DNA of 50,581 nucleotides from Phormidium tenue FACHB-886 (GCF_014764505.1 NZ_JACXWX010000033.1:1-50581), one strand, 5' to 3'. Positions 35,991 to 47,191 are shown, counted from the first letter of the stretch. Notes: generated by a model from the letters alone, not told the origin. Numbers and translations are program-made.

Positions 35991-36400
35991 CGCATAAATC
36001 TGGTGAGCAGCGATCGCGCCAAAGCCGAGCGTTATGCTCAGCAGTATGGCGTAAATCCTCAAAGTATTTAAAGCTACGAGAATTACAATATAATTCGCGA
36101 CAAGCCAGAAGTGAATGTCATTTACGTCATTCTGCCAAATGAAATGTTTGCAGAATATATGATCCGAGGTGCCCAAGCAGATAAGCACATCAGGTGTAAA
36201 AAGCCGATGGCAAATTCGGTGGAAGTAATGTCAGGCGATGATTGACCTGACATGGCAAGCAGGTAAAAAACTGACGATTGCTTATCGTGCTCAGCGTGAA
36301 CCCTACAACTTGGCGGCGATCGAAATTGCCAGAGGTCAGCGTAAGGAACTGGGGTAGTTAAAAGCATTTGTACCTGATCAAGGATGTATCCTTGACCCTT
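35991..36400 (+). pseudogene. Decayed Gfo/Idh/MocA-family oxidoreductase
   Basis: A readable but broken gene fragment. From 36003 it translates as SSDRAKAERYAQQYGVNPQS, hits TAA at 36069, and continues in frame (RDKPEVNVIYVILPNEMFAE, then IRGAQADKHIRCKKPMANSV) to TGA at 36243. A frame change near 36238 continues (WQAGKKLTIAYRAQREPYNL, then AAIEIARG) to TAG at 36355, followed by LKAFVPDQG. These are typical glucose-fructose oxidoreductase-like motifs, including the Lys of the (E)KP motif (here KKP). Both the N- and C-terminal parts are missing. Confidence 0.75.
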
Positions 36401-36505
36401 ATTTTATGTGAGCCTTAACACATCAAGCTTTAGAGCCTTTAGACAGAACAATATCAATCCAAGGTTCGATACCGTAGCTGTGTATATCGTTTTTGGGTAC
36501 AAGTA

Positions 36506-36997
36506 ATGGCTTCAACCAGAGAATCTGTCAAAACCACTGAATTTGAAAAATCGATTACTGTTGCTGCACCTGCCGATCGCATCTTTGATTTCCTAGCAGA
36601 TGTGAAAAATGTGCCACAGTATTTGCCAACTGTGAAAAATGCCCAACCGCAGCAGGGCGATCGCATTCGTACTCAAGGACAATCGGGAGATCACTCCTAT
36701 GACTCTGATGGTCACTTTCGAGTGAATCAGGCAGAACATCATCTTGAATGGGGTTCTGACGGCGAGAATGATTATGGTGGATGGATGAAAGTACAAAGCA
36801 ATGGAGATTCACAATCTCAGGTGACGGTGCATATTCATTTTGCTCCTGGACCTGAAATGGCACAAAAGATGGCAGAGCGATCGCCAGAACACAGTTTTGA
36901 ATCTGCTATGAATGAAGGCATTACTAAAACTCTGGAATCTATCAGACGGATCTGTGAAGGTCAGGGTGGTAAAGAAGAGATCGAAGCGAACAAGTAG
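36506..36997 (+). CDS. SRPBCC (START-like) family protein
   Basis: 163 residues of the helix-grip fold: EFEKSITVAAPADRIFDFLA, then DVKNVPQYLPTVKNA, the strands DHSYDSDGHFRVNQAEHHLEW and VTVHIHFAP, and a long C-terminal helix. Members bind hydrophobic ligands or act as polyketide cyclases. There is no catalytic signature beyond the fold, and no gene next to it suggests a ligand. The ATG is clear, and no operon partner is close. Confidence 0.8.
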   Translation: MASTRESVKTTEFEKSITVAAPADRIFDFLADVKNVPQYLPTVKNAQPQQGDRIRTQGQSGDHSYDSDGHFRVNQAEHHLEWGSDGENDYGGWMKVQSNGDSQSQVTVHIHFAPGPEMAQKMAERSPEHSFESAMNEGITKTLESIRRICEGQGGKEEIEANK

Positions 36998-37424
36998 TGT
37001 TTTTAGAAGCACAGGCTCGGAGATCTGCTGTCTCAAGCAGCTAATACCTGGAGCACTTGATTGTGAACTTTTCTCAAGTCATCTAGAATCATCAAAGTGA
37101 CTAAGTGAAGCTGCTTCCAGGAATTTCCGTTCTGTTAACTATTGACCCCTTCCATTAGTAACTCATTGAAGTATTGTTTGGCTAAGTAGGTGGGCGCAAT
37201 TAAACGTTAAATAGCAAGGGTCATGCGGCATTCGACACTGGTTATTTGCGAATGCCGCATGATGCATGACGCATGACCCACAATAAACTGGAATTAAGTA
37301 ATCAGGAAGCTGAGATTCCTCTTCGCTTGATACCTGTCTTCGGACTTAACTTTAGAGTGATGCATTATTTCGAGCCTTGTTCACAGGATCGGAATGAGAG
37401 ATACTGCGAACTGATGAGGAACCA
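36998..37424. other. Intergenic region with nested GCATGA inverted repeats
   Basis: 427 bp with no gene. It contains the inverted-repeat element listed at 37218-37280. Confidence 0.4.
37218..37280. repeat. Nested competing inverted repeats
   Basis: TCATGCGGCATTCG (37221-37234) pairs perfectly with CGAATGCCGCATGA (37249-37262). The overlapping GGGTCATGCG (37218-37227) can instead pair with CGCATGACCC (37271-37280). The segment GCATGA occurs three times on the right side, so two alternative hairpins compete. Confidence 0.7.
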
Positions 37425-38324
37425 ATGTTTTTACCCCCTGGCTTTGGTGAACGCTCTACAATGACCGAACTTGGCAGGATGGTTTATTACACTGCTCAGG
37501 GAGAACCGTGGAGTAAAGCAAGCGATTCAAGAAAAAAGCTGGTGTTCTTGCATGGCTTGGGGGGCGGTTCTTCTGCTTATGAGTGGTCAAAGGTCTATCC
37601 ATCGTTTGCTCCCGAATATCAAGTTCTAGCACCCGATCTGATTGGCTGGGGACGCTCTGACCATCCTGCTCGTAGCTATCAAGCTGAGGATTACATCAAG
37701 GTCATTACAGAATTCATGGAGCAGATATGCGATGGTCCAACGACTGTCATTGCCTCTGCACTTACAGCTGCCTTCACAATTCGAGCTGCCATTAACCGTC
37801 CTGAATTATTCAAATCATTAATTCTGACAACCGCTGCGGGTTTAGCCGAATTTGGACAGGATTATCGCCACAGTGGTCCGGCTCAAGTTGCCAAAACGCT
37901 TAGTATTCCGTTTCTGAGTCAACTGCTCTATAGCACAGGGGTTGCAACAAGCTTTGGCATTCGTAGCTATCTTGAGCAACGCCAGTTTTCCCATCCAAAC
38001 CGTATTTATCCCGAAATTGTAGACGCATATCTGCAGTCTGCTCAGCAACCGAATGCAGAATATGCAACGCTCTCGTTTGTGCGGGGAGATTTGTGTTTTG
38101 ATTTATCTCAATATATTACTCAGCTTACTGTTCCGACTGCCATTATTTGGGGCAAAGCCTCTGAATTTACAGGTCCAGATGTAGGGCGTCGTCTTGCTGA
38201 AATGAATCCTCAAGCAGTTCGTGCCTTTTACCATTCTGATGAGGTTGGCTTTACACCACAACTCGAACTACCTGGAGTCACAATTGGGTTGATTCGTAAG
38301 TTTTTACCATTACTAGAGCAGTAA
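37425..38324 (+). CDS. Alpha/beta hydrolase-fold protein
   Basis: 299 residues. The start MFLPPGFGERS and GRMVYYTAQGEPW are shared by a common cyanobacterial group. The oxyanion loop is FLHGLGGGSSAYEW, and DLIGWGRSDHP follows. The nucleophile elbow reads VIASALTAAFT rather than GxSxG, and the end reads EVGFTPQLELPG where hydrolases usually keep GHxPxxE, so the catalytic His is not obvious. It may be a non-classical hydrolase or a binding protein. GAGGA precedes the ATG. GH1 beta-glucosidase follows after 114 bp. Confidence 0.82.
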   Translation: MFLPPGFGERSTMTELGRMVYYTAQGEPWSKASDSRKKLVFLHGLGGGSSAYEWSKVYPSFAPEYQVLAPDLIGWGRSDHPARSYQAEDYIKVITEFMEQICDGPTTVIASALTAAFTIRAAINRPELFKSLILTTAAGLAEFGQDYRHSGPAQVAKTLSIPFLSQLLYSTGVATSFGIRSYLEQRQFSHPNRIYPEIVDAYLQSAQQPNAEYATLSFVRGDLCFDLSQYITQLTVPTAIIWGKASEFTGPDVGRRLAEMNPQAVRAFYHSDEVGFTPQLELPGVTIGLIRKFLPLLEQ

Positions 38325-38387
38325 ATTCACTTGGGATTACTCACGGGTTTATCCCTAAACAAATTGTCTCATTTCTGCAAAATCTAG

Positions 38388-39863
<1,476 letters not shown>

Positions 39864-40533
39864 ACAGGCAAGGAAAAATTTCTGTAGCTTCGTAAGTGCG
39901 ATCGGACTCGTTATTGCGGTTGATTCAGGTTATAAGTTGGAGGATGTTCAACGCATTAACAATTTAACGCATTAACAATGGAGCTACCGTGGCATCGGGA
40001 CATATGTAGCTTCAAGCACTACACGAACGGGGAGAATAAACTGCTAGCGAAGCGAGCCTTTCTGCTGAGTAGTTTGATTAGAACAATGAACGCCACGATC
40101 TCTCAAAAATTTAGCGCTATAATAGCGGCTAAATTAATACCCTGTTAAAGGCAAAGAAGGGAACAGTTGCTGCAACGGTGCCGAGCGAACCAGGGACGGT
40201 GTGAGCCTAGTCATACCATACGACAGCAATGAATATCTTCCCTGAGCCGCCCTCCGAGCCAGTCCTTTGCCTGTAGCAAACAGGGATGTGTTCTGCCCGT
40301 CATAGCAGATTCGCTCTTCCCGTTTGGGAGTAGCGTCTAAATCCGAAGTTTTGTGATTTCGATGTTCAGAGCAGTTGAGACTTCCAGTTTTCCTGCCGTG
40401 GAGCAGGCAGAGATGGATTTTTAGAAGGGACGCCACATTTTCCGGAAGTCGATTGCAAAAATTCGAATTAGAGCATGTGATTAATTCTGCCATGTGCTTG
40501 GTTCTCTAGATAACCTGATTCAAAGCGCTGACG
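39864..40533. other. Intergenic region with an unidentified block
   Basis: 670 bp. A 119-codon minus-strand frame at 40134-40493 (GQNTSLFATGKGLARRAAQG is its most protein-like part) has no domain I can name. Its composition recalls the terminal regions of some cyanobacterial IS elements. No terminal repeats were found. Confidence 0.3.
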
Positions 40534-43500
40534 ATGTCTCAACCGACTGAACCCCCAATGTCCCAAAGCGATCGCTCCTGGCAAGCCACACAAGCTCGCC
40601 TTGCTGCTCTAGAACAAGAAAATGCGCTGTTGCAGCTACGACTCCAGTCCTATGAGCAGGCTCAGGCAGACCTGCAACCCAATATTGGTAGATTTGCTCT
40701 GGAACATTGCCTTCTAGAGGCAACTGCAGAAGTTGCCAATGCTTTACTGACGATCGCTAACTTTGATAAGGCAGTTAATACAGCCCTGCAAATCATTGGT
40801 GAAGCTTTAGAGACCGATCGTGTGGTAGTGATTGAAAGCTTTGATGCCCCTTCTGAACAACCTTGTTACTGGAGAATTTTGTATGAATGGCATTCTCCCA
40901 TGGCATCCCAACTTCCCCATTCTGAAGCAACACAAGGACGCTGGGAAGATATTAAAGAGTGGTATGAGCAGTTTGTGCAGGGGCAAAGCATTAGCTGTCT
41001 ACTGGAAGAAATGCCGGAACTCCTTCGGCTTGACCTGGAAAAGGCTGGCGTCAAGGCAACGCACATTGTTCCTATCTTTGTCAGGGGTAAGTGGTGGGGA
41101 ACTCTGGGTTTAAACGACTACCGTCAGGTAAAACGGCGGAGTGCGGCTGAATTATCTGTACTGAAAACTGCCGCTGATTGTATCGGTAGTGCCATTCAAC
41201 GAGAACGTATTCGGCAAGCTTTAGCAGAAGAAGCAAAACAGGCGGCAGTAGCGAAGCTGAATGAGGTTATCGCTCGTGAAAAAGCTGCTCAAGACCTTGC
41301 TGCTGAACAGGCAAAAGCAAATGCTACCCTTCGCCGTAGCCTTTCGTGGTTAGCTCACAAAGGGGATTTGAATCAATTTCTCAAAAGAATTTTACTTGAG
41401 ATTGCAGCCATCACCCAGGTAGATTTTGCTCTCCTGTTTGTGCTACAAAAGCCAGAACGAATGCTGAAGCTTACTGCACGGGTGACTGACGGCGCCATTA
41501 GCGATCGTCCTGCTCCAAATGAACCCGCACTATTCTTAGCTCCCTTCCCGGCTGATATTACTCCTATTTTTCGCTACATCGAAGAGCAAGACCTGTTTCT
41601 AACGCTAGACATGGTGATGCTCCAGCCAGAACTCCTAGAGATGGTAAGTCCGGATGCCATTGACTGGCTTCTGCGGAAGGGGCCCAAACAGATGGCGTGC
41701 TTGGTGCTCAAGGCGGGCGATCGCAGTGTTGGTGCTCTATGCTTGGGATTTCGTGAGGCGCGAGAATTTTCTCAGGAAGAACGCGAGTTAGTGATCGCTC
41801 TTGCCAACCAATCGTCGCTGGCGATTCTATCGATCCAGCTAGCAGAAGAAGCGAAACAAGTGGCGATTGCCCGTGAACAAGAACGCACTGCGCTAGAACA
41901 GGTGGCAGAATTAGCTAAAGCTAACAAAGCTTTGCGCGAAAGCATTAACGCCTTGACTGCCCAACCCTCAGCAGAGGCATTTCTCGGCATTTCTCTACGC
42001 TCGATCGCGACTGTTCTAAAAGTTCCTTCGGCATGCCTTTGGCGCTATCAAGGCGAATGGAAGTATCTCCAGTGGGTCTACCAAGACGGCGAGGTTGTGC
42101 CTGCTGGGCAAACCAATCATCCGAATGCAACCCAGCCCACTTACCTTGATAGTGGCTTTTACAACCTCAAGGGTCAACCTCGAACCCGACCCTACTACTG
42201 CAGCCCTGATGACCCCAGTGCAAGGCTTACCGTTGAACAACGAGCCCTGCTTCAGCAGCTTGGCGTTCGTTGTTTGTTAATCGCCCCCATTGTGATCGAC
42301 AATCGAGTTGTTGGTGAGGTCTCAATTCGGATTCCTCGCAATATGCCCGACCCAGCCCCAATCCAAATCGAGTTGGTCATCACCCTCGTTAACCAAGTGG
42401 CACTGGCACTGGAGCTGACACGATTAGCAGAAGAAGCGAAACAAGCTGCCATTGCCCGTGAGCAAGAACGAGCAGCTCAACAGCAGGCGGCAGAGCTATC
42501 CAGGGCAAATATCCTGCTGCGAAATAGCTTAAGTCGTCTTTCAACTAACCCTAATCTTCAAGATGTTTTAGGGCATCTGTTAATTGAGCTGGTGCGATAT
42601 ACAGGCGCATCCGTTGGACATATTTTTACCTATGACTCAACTCAAAGCACACTGACCCTAAGCGTTCGCTGTCAAGGTGAAGAGGCATTTTGGACACCTG
42701 CTGCTGACGAACCTGCTCTCCTCCAATCGCCAATTCCCGTCGAACTAACCACAATTTTCACCGTTCTATGTGCCAAACCTCGGCTTGCCATCCTTAACCC
42801 GCATCAATTTGAAGGAAGGCTTTGGCAGGGTGTCTCTGAATGGTTTCAAGCAAAAGGGTATCAGGGTACCTGTAGCTGTGTTCTCATGGTTGGCGAGCGT
42901 CCTTTGGGGATGTTGGCAATGGCGTTTCCTCAGCCCATTGCCTTTCTTTCCGTCGAAGAAGAGCTGATTTTAGCCTTGGCTCAACAAATTGCCCTGGTCA
43001 TTCAACTGACTGCGCTGGGCGAAGCTGATAAACAAACGGCGATCGCTCGTGAACAAGAACAAGCCGCACATGAACGCGCTGCAAAACTGGCAAAAGCGAA
43101 TGATGCCCTGCGTCACTCTGTGGCACACCTCACCAGCACCGATAGTTTAACCTCGTTTCCGATCGCTGCACTGCAAGGAGCGATTCAGGCGTGTGATGCG
43201 GCATCGGGATATATCTTTGTCTACCAGCCCGATCGCCATACCTTCCAGATGACTGCCCTAGTGCTGCATGGCGAAATCATTGACGTTGCTACTGACCCCC
43301 GCGCTGAAGCGTGGCGTCCTCCTATTCCGGCAGAGCTGACTCCAGGCTGGCAGAGCATTCAAAATCAGCAGATCTATTGGACAAACTTAGAACAACTGTC
43401 ATTGGAAGGCTGGTCCTTTGTAGTAACCTGGCAGCAGCAGCAAGGACACGAAACCATTCCGATGATTCCGCTGACAATCGGCGAACAACTGCTAGGGTTT

Positions 43501-44247
43501 ATGGGACTTGCCTTCACGGCGAACCAACCGCCCAGTGAGTTTCTCTTTGAGCAGTGTCGCACCTTTGCTCATCATGCTGCATTGGCGCTGCGGATGGCAG
43601 AACTGGTGCAGCAAACCAAGCAAACTGCCCTGCTTGAGGAGCGCAACCGCATGGCACGCGAGATTCACGATACCCTCGCCCAATCTTTCACCAGTATTGG
43701 GATGCAACTCGAAGCTGCCACCCGCTTCCTTACCCGCAAGCCCACACAAGCGCAAGCCTGCCTCTCCTTTGCTCAAGAACTCGCGCGTGACGGGCTAGCA
43801 GCAGCTCGTCGATCGGTCTGGGCATTGCAGTCTGAAGCCGAAGACTATCGTCATCTTGCCTCTTCGCTTCAACGCCTTGCGGCTCAGCGCTCGGCTGAAA
43901 GTTCCGTTCAAATTGAGGTGTCGATCGCTGGCACTCCTCGTGTCTTGCCAGCCGATGTGGGGATGAACCTGCTCCGCATCGGGCAAGAAGCCCTCAACAA
44001 TGCTATGCGTCACGCCCAAGCTCAAATCATTTTGCTTACTCTCACCTATGCACCCGACCACATTCAACTTCAGATTCAGGATGATGGACAAGGGTTTGAC
44101 CCCCAGCTGCAACGCAATAGCGGCGGCTTCGGCTTGATGGGAATGCAGCAGCGTAGCGATCGTCTTGGTGCCACAATGGCGATTGCCAGTCAATTAGGAC
44201 AGGGGACAGAGGTCAGAGTGACAGTACCCCTGCAGCAAAATAGTTAA
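40534..44247 (+). CDS. NarL-type sensor histidine kinase with five GAF domains
   Basis: 1237 residues, soluble. Five GAF-like domains (about 55-225, 275-440, 475-630, 665-825, 860-1015) are separated by nearly identical coiled-coil linkers (AEEAKQAAIAREQERAAQQQ type), which look like internal duplications. HisKA_3 follows with His1045 in MAREIHDTLAQSF, then HATPase (NMRHAQAQIILLTLTYAP, DDGQGFDP, GGFGLMGMQQR). Chromophore-type cysteines were not evident, so it probably senses small ligands or redox. The response-regulator gene follows 38 bp later. ATG 40534 is used; 40558 is an alternative. Confidence 0.92.
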   Translation: MSQPTEPPMSQSDRSWQATQARLAALEQENALLQLRLQSYEQAQADLQPNIGRFALEHCLLEATAEVANALLTIANFDKAVNTALQIIGEALETDRVVVIESFDAPSEQPCYWRILYEWHSPMASQLPHSEATQGRWEDIKEWYEQFVQGQSISCLLEEMPELLRLDLEKAGVKATHIVPIFVRGKWWGTLGLNDYRQVKRRSAAELSVLKTAADCIGSAIQRERIRQALAEEAKQAAVAKLNEVIAREKAAQDLAAEQAKANATLRRSLSWLAHKGDLNQFLKRILLEIAAITQVDFALLFVLQKPERMLKLTARVTDGAISDRPAPNEPALFLAPFPADITPIFRYIEEQDLFLTLDMVMLQPELLEMVSPDAIDWLLRKGPKQMACLVLKAGDRSVGALCLGFREAREFSQEERELVIALANQSSLAILSIQLAEEAKQVAIAREQERTALEQVAELAKANKALRESINALTAQPSAEAFLGISLRSIATVLKVPSACLWRYQGEWKYLQWVYQDGEVVPAGQTNHPNATQPTYLDSGFYNLKGQPRTRPYYCSPDDPSARLTVEQRALLQQLGVRCLLIAPIVIDNRVVGEVSIRIPRNMPDPAPIQIELVITLVNQVALALELTRLAEEAKQAAIAREQERAAQQQAAELSRANILLRNSLSRLSTNPNLQDVLGHLLIELVRYTGASVGHIFTYDSTQSTLTLSVRCQGEEAFWTPAADEPALLQSPIPVELTTIFTVLCAKPRLAILNPHQFEGRLWQGVSEWFQAKGYQGTCSCVLMVGERPLGMLAMAFPQPIAFLSVEEELILALAQQIALVIQLTALGEADKQTAIAREQEQAAHERAAKLAKANDALRHSVAHLTSTDSLTSFPIAALQGAIQACDAASGYIFVYQPDRHTFQMTALVLHGEIIDVATDPRAEAWRPPIPAELTPGWQSIQNQQIYWTNLEQLSLEGWSFVVTWQQQQGHETIPMIPLTIGEQLLGFMGLAFTANQPPSEFLFEQCRTFAHHAALALRMAELVQQTKQTALLEERNRMAREIHDTLAQSFTSIGMQLEAATRFLTRKPTQAQACLSFAQELARDGLAAARRSVWALQSEAEDYRHLASSLQRLAAQRSAESSVQIEVSIAGTPRVLPADVGMNLLRIGQEALNNAMRHAQAQIILLTLTYAPDHIQLQIQDDGQGFDPQLQRNSGGFGLMGMQQRSDRLGATMAIASQLGQGTEVRVTVPLQQNS

Positions 44248-44285
44248 AGCGCTTAGAGTACAGATAATTAGCAGGTTGACCTGGT

Positions 44286-44927
44286 ATGACTCAAAGTGAA
44301 CCGATTCGTATTCTCCTGTCTGATGATCATCCGCCCCTCCGCAAAGGGCTGGCGCTAATTTTGGAGAGCGAAGACGACATGACGATCGTTGCGGAAGCAG
44401 GCAACGGACGCGAAGCGGTTGAGCTGTTTCGGCAACATCAGCCCGATGTTGCGCTGCTCGATTTACGGATGCCAGAGTTAGGTGGGGTAGAAGCCATCAC
44501 TGCCATTCGCGCTGAGTTTCCAGATGCCCATTTGATTATCCTCACTACCTACGACGGCGATGAGGACATTTACCAGGGATTGCGAGCAGGAGCAATGGCA
44601 TACCTGCTCAAAGACACCGGCTGTGACGAAATCATCGAAACTATTCGCATTGTCCACACTGGGCAGCAGCGTATCCCCTCGGCTGTAGGTGTGAAGCTAT
44701 TGGAGCGCATGGGTACTACCGATCTGAGCGATCGCGAACGAGAAGTGCTGCAGCTGCTGGCAATTGGTAAAAGCAATCAGGAAATTGCGGCTGACTTAAG
44801 CATTACTGAAGGCACCGTTAAGTTTCACGTCAATAACATTTTGAGCAAATTAAACGTTAGGGATCGCACTCAAGCAGTCGTTAAGGCATTGCGACGTGGC
44901 TTAGTCCATTTGATTGACAAGCCGTGA
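44286..44927 (+). CDS. NarL/FixJ (LuxR-type) response regulator
   Basis: 213 residues. The receiver (7-125) has Asp13-Asp14, phosphoacceptor Asp59 (VALLDLRMPELGG), Thr in LTTYD, and Lys in LLKDTG. The LuxR HTH (about 148-205) reads LSDREREVLQLLAIGKSNQE, then IAADLSITEGTVKFHVNNIL. It is the obvious partner of the five-GAF NarL-type kinase 38 bp upstream, and HisKA_3 kinases always use this kind of regulator. Target genes are not visible. Confidence 0.95.
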   Translation: MTQSEPIRILLSDDHPPLRKGLALILESEDDMTIVAEAGNGREAVELFRQHQPDVALLDLRMPELGGVEAITAIRAEFPDAHLIILTTYDGDEDIYQGLRAGAMAYLLKDTGCDEIIETIRIVHTGQQRIPSAVGVKLLERMGTTDLSDREREVLQLLAIGKSNQEIAADLSITEGTVKFHVNNILSKLNVRDRTQAVVKALRRGLVHLIDKP

Positions 44928-45436
44928 GCCTAGACAAAAGTTAGGGGAAGACACTTATTGTTCAATCACCTGTAAAACTAAACCTGTAGTAGGCGACAGC
45001 AACGGATTCTGCTTTGTATAGTGGCTCCAGAATCAACGAGTTTGGAGAAAAGACGAAACCAACTCAGCATGGACAGTTAATGCCGCCCCCCTTAGCCTTT
45101 TCGCCTTTTGGGTTAAAGCAAAAGGTATACCATAGATCGAATCTATGACCATGATTAATCTTCACCTATGGGAGAATAAATCGTGCTCGAGGATCAACCG
45201 ATGCGGCGATCGTGTTGGTGCAATACTGCGGTTATCAGTCTGCTCAGGGTACTCAGGTACAGTAACTTAGCATCTCCAATATCAATTAGGCAAACAGTAT
45301 TAACAGCATTCGTTATGAGTGTGAGTAAAGTTTGAAAGCGCTAGTGGTCGAAGTTAGCAATCGTAAAGACTAATAAGCGCTGCTCTACAACTAATCAAAA
45401 GTAGAATCATCGCTGATGATTCACAAGGAGATGTCT
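44928..45436. promoter_or_regulatory. Intergenic region with dyads upstream of SDR gene
   Basis: 509 bp. CATAGAT-CGA-ATCTATG (45131-45147) is a perfect 7-bp dyad, and CCTTTTG..CAAAAGG lies just upstream. A 50-codon GTG frame at 45183 is not convincing. The dyads may be operator sites for an unlinked regulator. Confidence 0.35.
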
Positions 45437-46198
45437 ATGTCTGGTGCCCTACAAGGGAAAGTTGCCATTGTCACAGGAGCTTCTGCAAATTTGGGCAAGC
45501 TGTTTGCAGAAGCCCTTGCTGCCGATGGTGCAAAAGTTGTGATTCATTACAACAGTGCTTCCAAGCGAGACGCAGCAGCAAAGGTTGCACAAGGCATCAA
45601 CGCAAGCGGTGGCAAATCCATTACGCATCAAAGCGATTTGACCCAAGTGGGCGAAGTAAAACAACTCGTTGACGCGACATTAGAGCATTTTGGGCAGTGG
45701 GATATCCTTGTGACTACAGCAGGGATGGTTGATCGCGAGCCGATCGCCGAATTCAGCGAGACTGAACTTGACCGGCTGTTCCAAATTAATGCCAAGATCC
45801 CGTTTCTCTTAATGCGACAAGCGAGTAAGCGGATGGCAGATCACGGGCAGATTCTCAACATGATTACAACGGCGATTGTCTTCCCTGCGTCGACCTATGG
45901 CGGCTATGCTGGTAGCAAAAATCCGGTCGAACACTTTACCAAATTGCTGACTAAGGAGATTGGTAAACGCGGTATTACCGTCAATTGTGTTGCTCCTGTC
46001 TCCTCAAAGGGATCGTTTCTCTATTCTGCTAGAACGGACGAAACTAGTGCTTGGCTAAAAAGCATGAGCATTGATGGCAACATCGGTGAACCAATTGACA
46101 TCTTACCTATGGTGAGATTTCTTGCTTCTCCATTGGCAAAGAGGGCTAGGACACAAACCCTCTTTGCCAGTAGAGTACTGGTTGCAACGGTAAACTAG
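45437..46198 (+). CDS. Short-chain dehydrogenase/reductase (classical SDR)
   Basis: About 253 residues. The Rossmann motif is TGASANLGK (13-21) rather than TGxxxGxG with glycine at the last position. NTAG-like motif TTAG is present, and catalytic Tyr157-x-x-x-Lys161 sits in YAGSK. The usual catalytic Ser is replaced by Thr144/145 (MITTAIVF). The C-terminus (RARTQTLFASRVLVATVN) deviates from the usual WVTGQ pattern, so activity may be weaker or the end may have mutated. The ATG at 45437 has AAGGAG six bases before it. Confidence 0.88.
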   Translation: MSGALQGKVAIVTGASANLGKLFAEALAADGAKVVIHYNSASKRDAAAKVAQGINASGGKSITHQSDLTQVGEVKQLVDATLEHFGQWDILVTTAGMVDREPIAEFSETELDRLFQINAKIPFLLMRQASKRMADHGQILNMITTAIVFPASTYGGYAGSKNPVEHFTKLLTKEIGKRGITVNCVAPVSSKGSFLYSARTDETSAWLKSMSIDGNIGEPIDILPMVRFLASPLAKRARTQTLFASRVLVATVN

Positions 46199-46560
46199 CA
46201 ATTACGCTTATTTAATCCTGCAGAGATGAACTACGGTGGTGTTCTAGACACAGGCGCACTCAGCCAAGTGATTCATCAAGAGCCAAATGGCGCACTATAC
46301 GGTAAACGGTTGACGCTAATAGCGGCTCGTGAATTGCTCGCCTCCTTGATATAGCAATTTAGTTTGAAATTGTCAGATTTGAATACTCAAATTGAGGGTA
46401 GAAGCCTTTGCTTAATAGACTAGCTACTGCCCTTAAGCGGGGAATAGTCAGTACAAAAACTTTGAGCAGGATCGAAGTCTAAACACCACATTAAGCTCCG
46501 GTGTTGCAGAAATGGAAATAGTGGTCTATTATTTGGTTGTACGACCAACCAAGAATACCA
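46199..46560. other. Intergenic region with a small open frame
   Basis: 362 bp. A 42-codon frame at 46226-46351 (begins MNYGGVLDTGALSQVIHQEP) lies in the same frame as the SDR gene and directly after its stop. It may be a gene scar or the lost tail of another protein. It then leads into the TetR operator. Confidence 0.35.
46532..46552. promoter_or_regulatory. TetR operator O1
   Basis: TTTGGTTG-TA-CGACCAAC is a near-perfect palindrome followed by CAA. The same 8+8 sequence, with a different 2-bp centre, occurs upstream of the epimerase gene at 47192-47209. It overlaps the possible TTG start, so the TetR gene is likely autoregulated. Confidence 0.8.
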
Positions 46561-47148
46561 GTGCGCAAGAAATCTGCTTCAACCAGTGCCAATAATCGTT
46601 CACTCATTGTCTCTGCGGCATATAAGCTGCTGGCAGAGGAGGGATACGATGCGGCAACGATGAAGGAAATTGCGAATGCTGCTGGGGTCGCCCCCGGCTT
46701 AATTCACTATTACTTCAGAAGCAAGGATCAGCTGTTGCAGGAAGTGCTGTACACGGCGGGTGAACGGTATGTGAAGGAGGTAGAGCAGTGGTGTAGCACG
46801 CTGTCTCCGCAGCAATTATTGCAAACAACCTTTACTGAGCCAAAGCAGCGAGTACTCAGTGAGCCAGAATGGTTTCGCTTGCGGTGTGAGCTGTTTGCCT
46901 TGGGATTACGCAACGCTAATTTTCATCAAGCAGTTCAGGTCATGCTCTCAACGGGACGGCAATGCATTACTCGTTTGGTTCATCAGATTGCAGGGAACGC
47001 GATCGCCAATCCCGAATCCATGGCAGCCGTTCTACTGGCAGCGTTTGACGGACTAGCGCTACAGAAGTTGGCAGACCCAAACTTCGATTTGGAGAGTGCT
47101 TACCAAACCCTGTTTCAGATGTTTACGTCGCAATTAGAGGAGAGTTAG
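46561..47148 (+). CDS. TetR-family transcriptional repressor
   Basis: About 195 residues. The HTH (RSLIVSAAYKLLAEEGYDAA, then TMKEIANAAGVAPGLIHYYF and RSKDQLLQEVL) is canonical; the rest is a ligand-binding helical domain without obvious motif. A GTG at 46561 is preferred because the alternative TTG (46537) lies within operator O1. The regulated target is very likely the epimerase-DUF1772 operon starting 80 bp downstream, whose leader holds operator O2. Inducer unknown. Confidence 0.9.
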   Translation: MRKKSASTSANNRSLIVSAAYKLLAEEGYDAATMKEIANAAGVAPGLIHYYFRSKDQLLQEVLYTAGERYVKEVEQWCSTLSPQQLLQTTFTEPKQRVLSEPEWFRLRCELFALGLRNANFHQAVQVMLSTGRQCITRLVHQIAGNAIANPESMAAVLLAAFDGLALQKLADPNFDLESAYQTLFQMFTSQLEES

Positions 47149-47191
47149 GAGGCGACATCTGCCTGTATCGTCCTTTCTTTTTTTGATTGCG

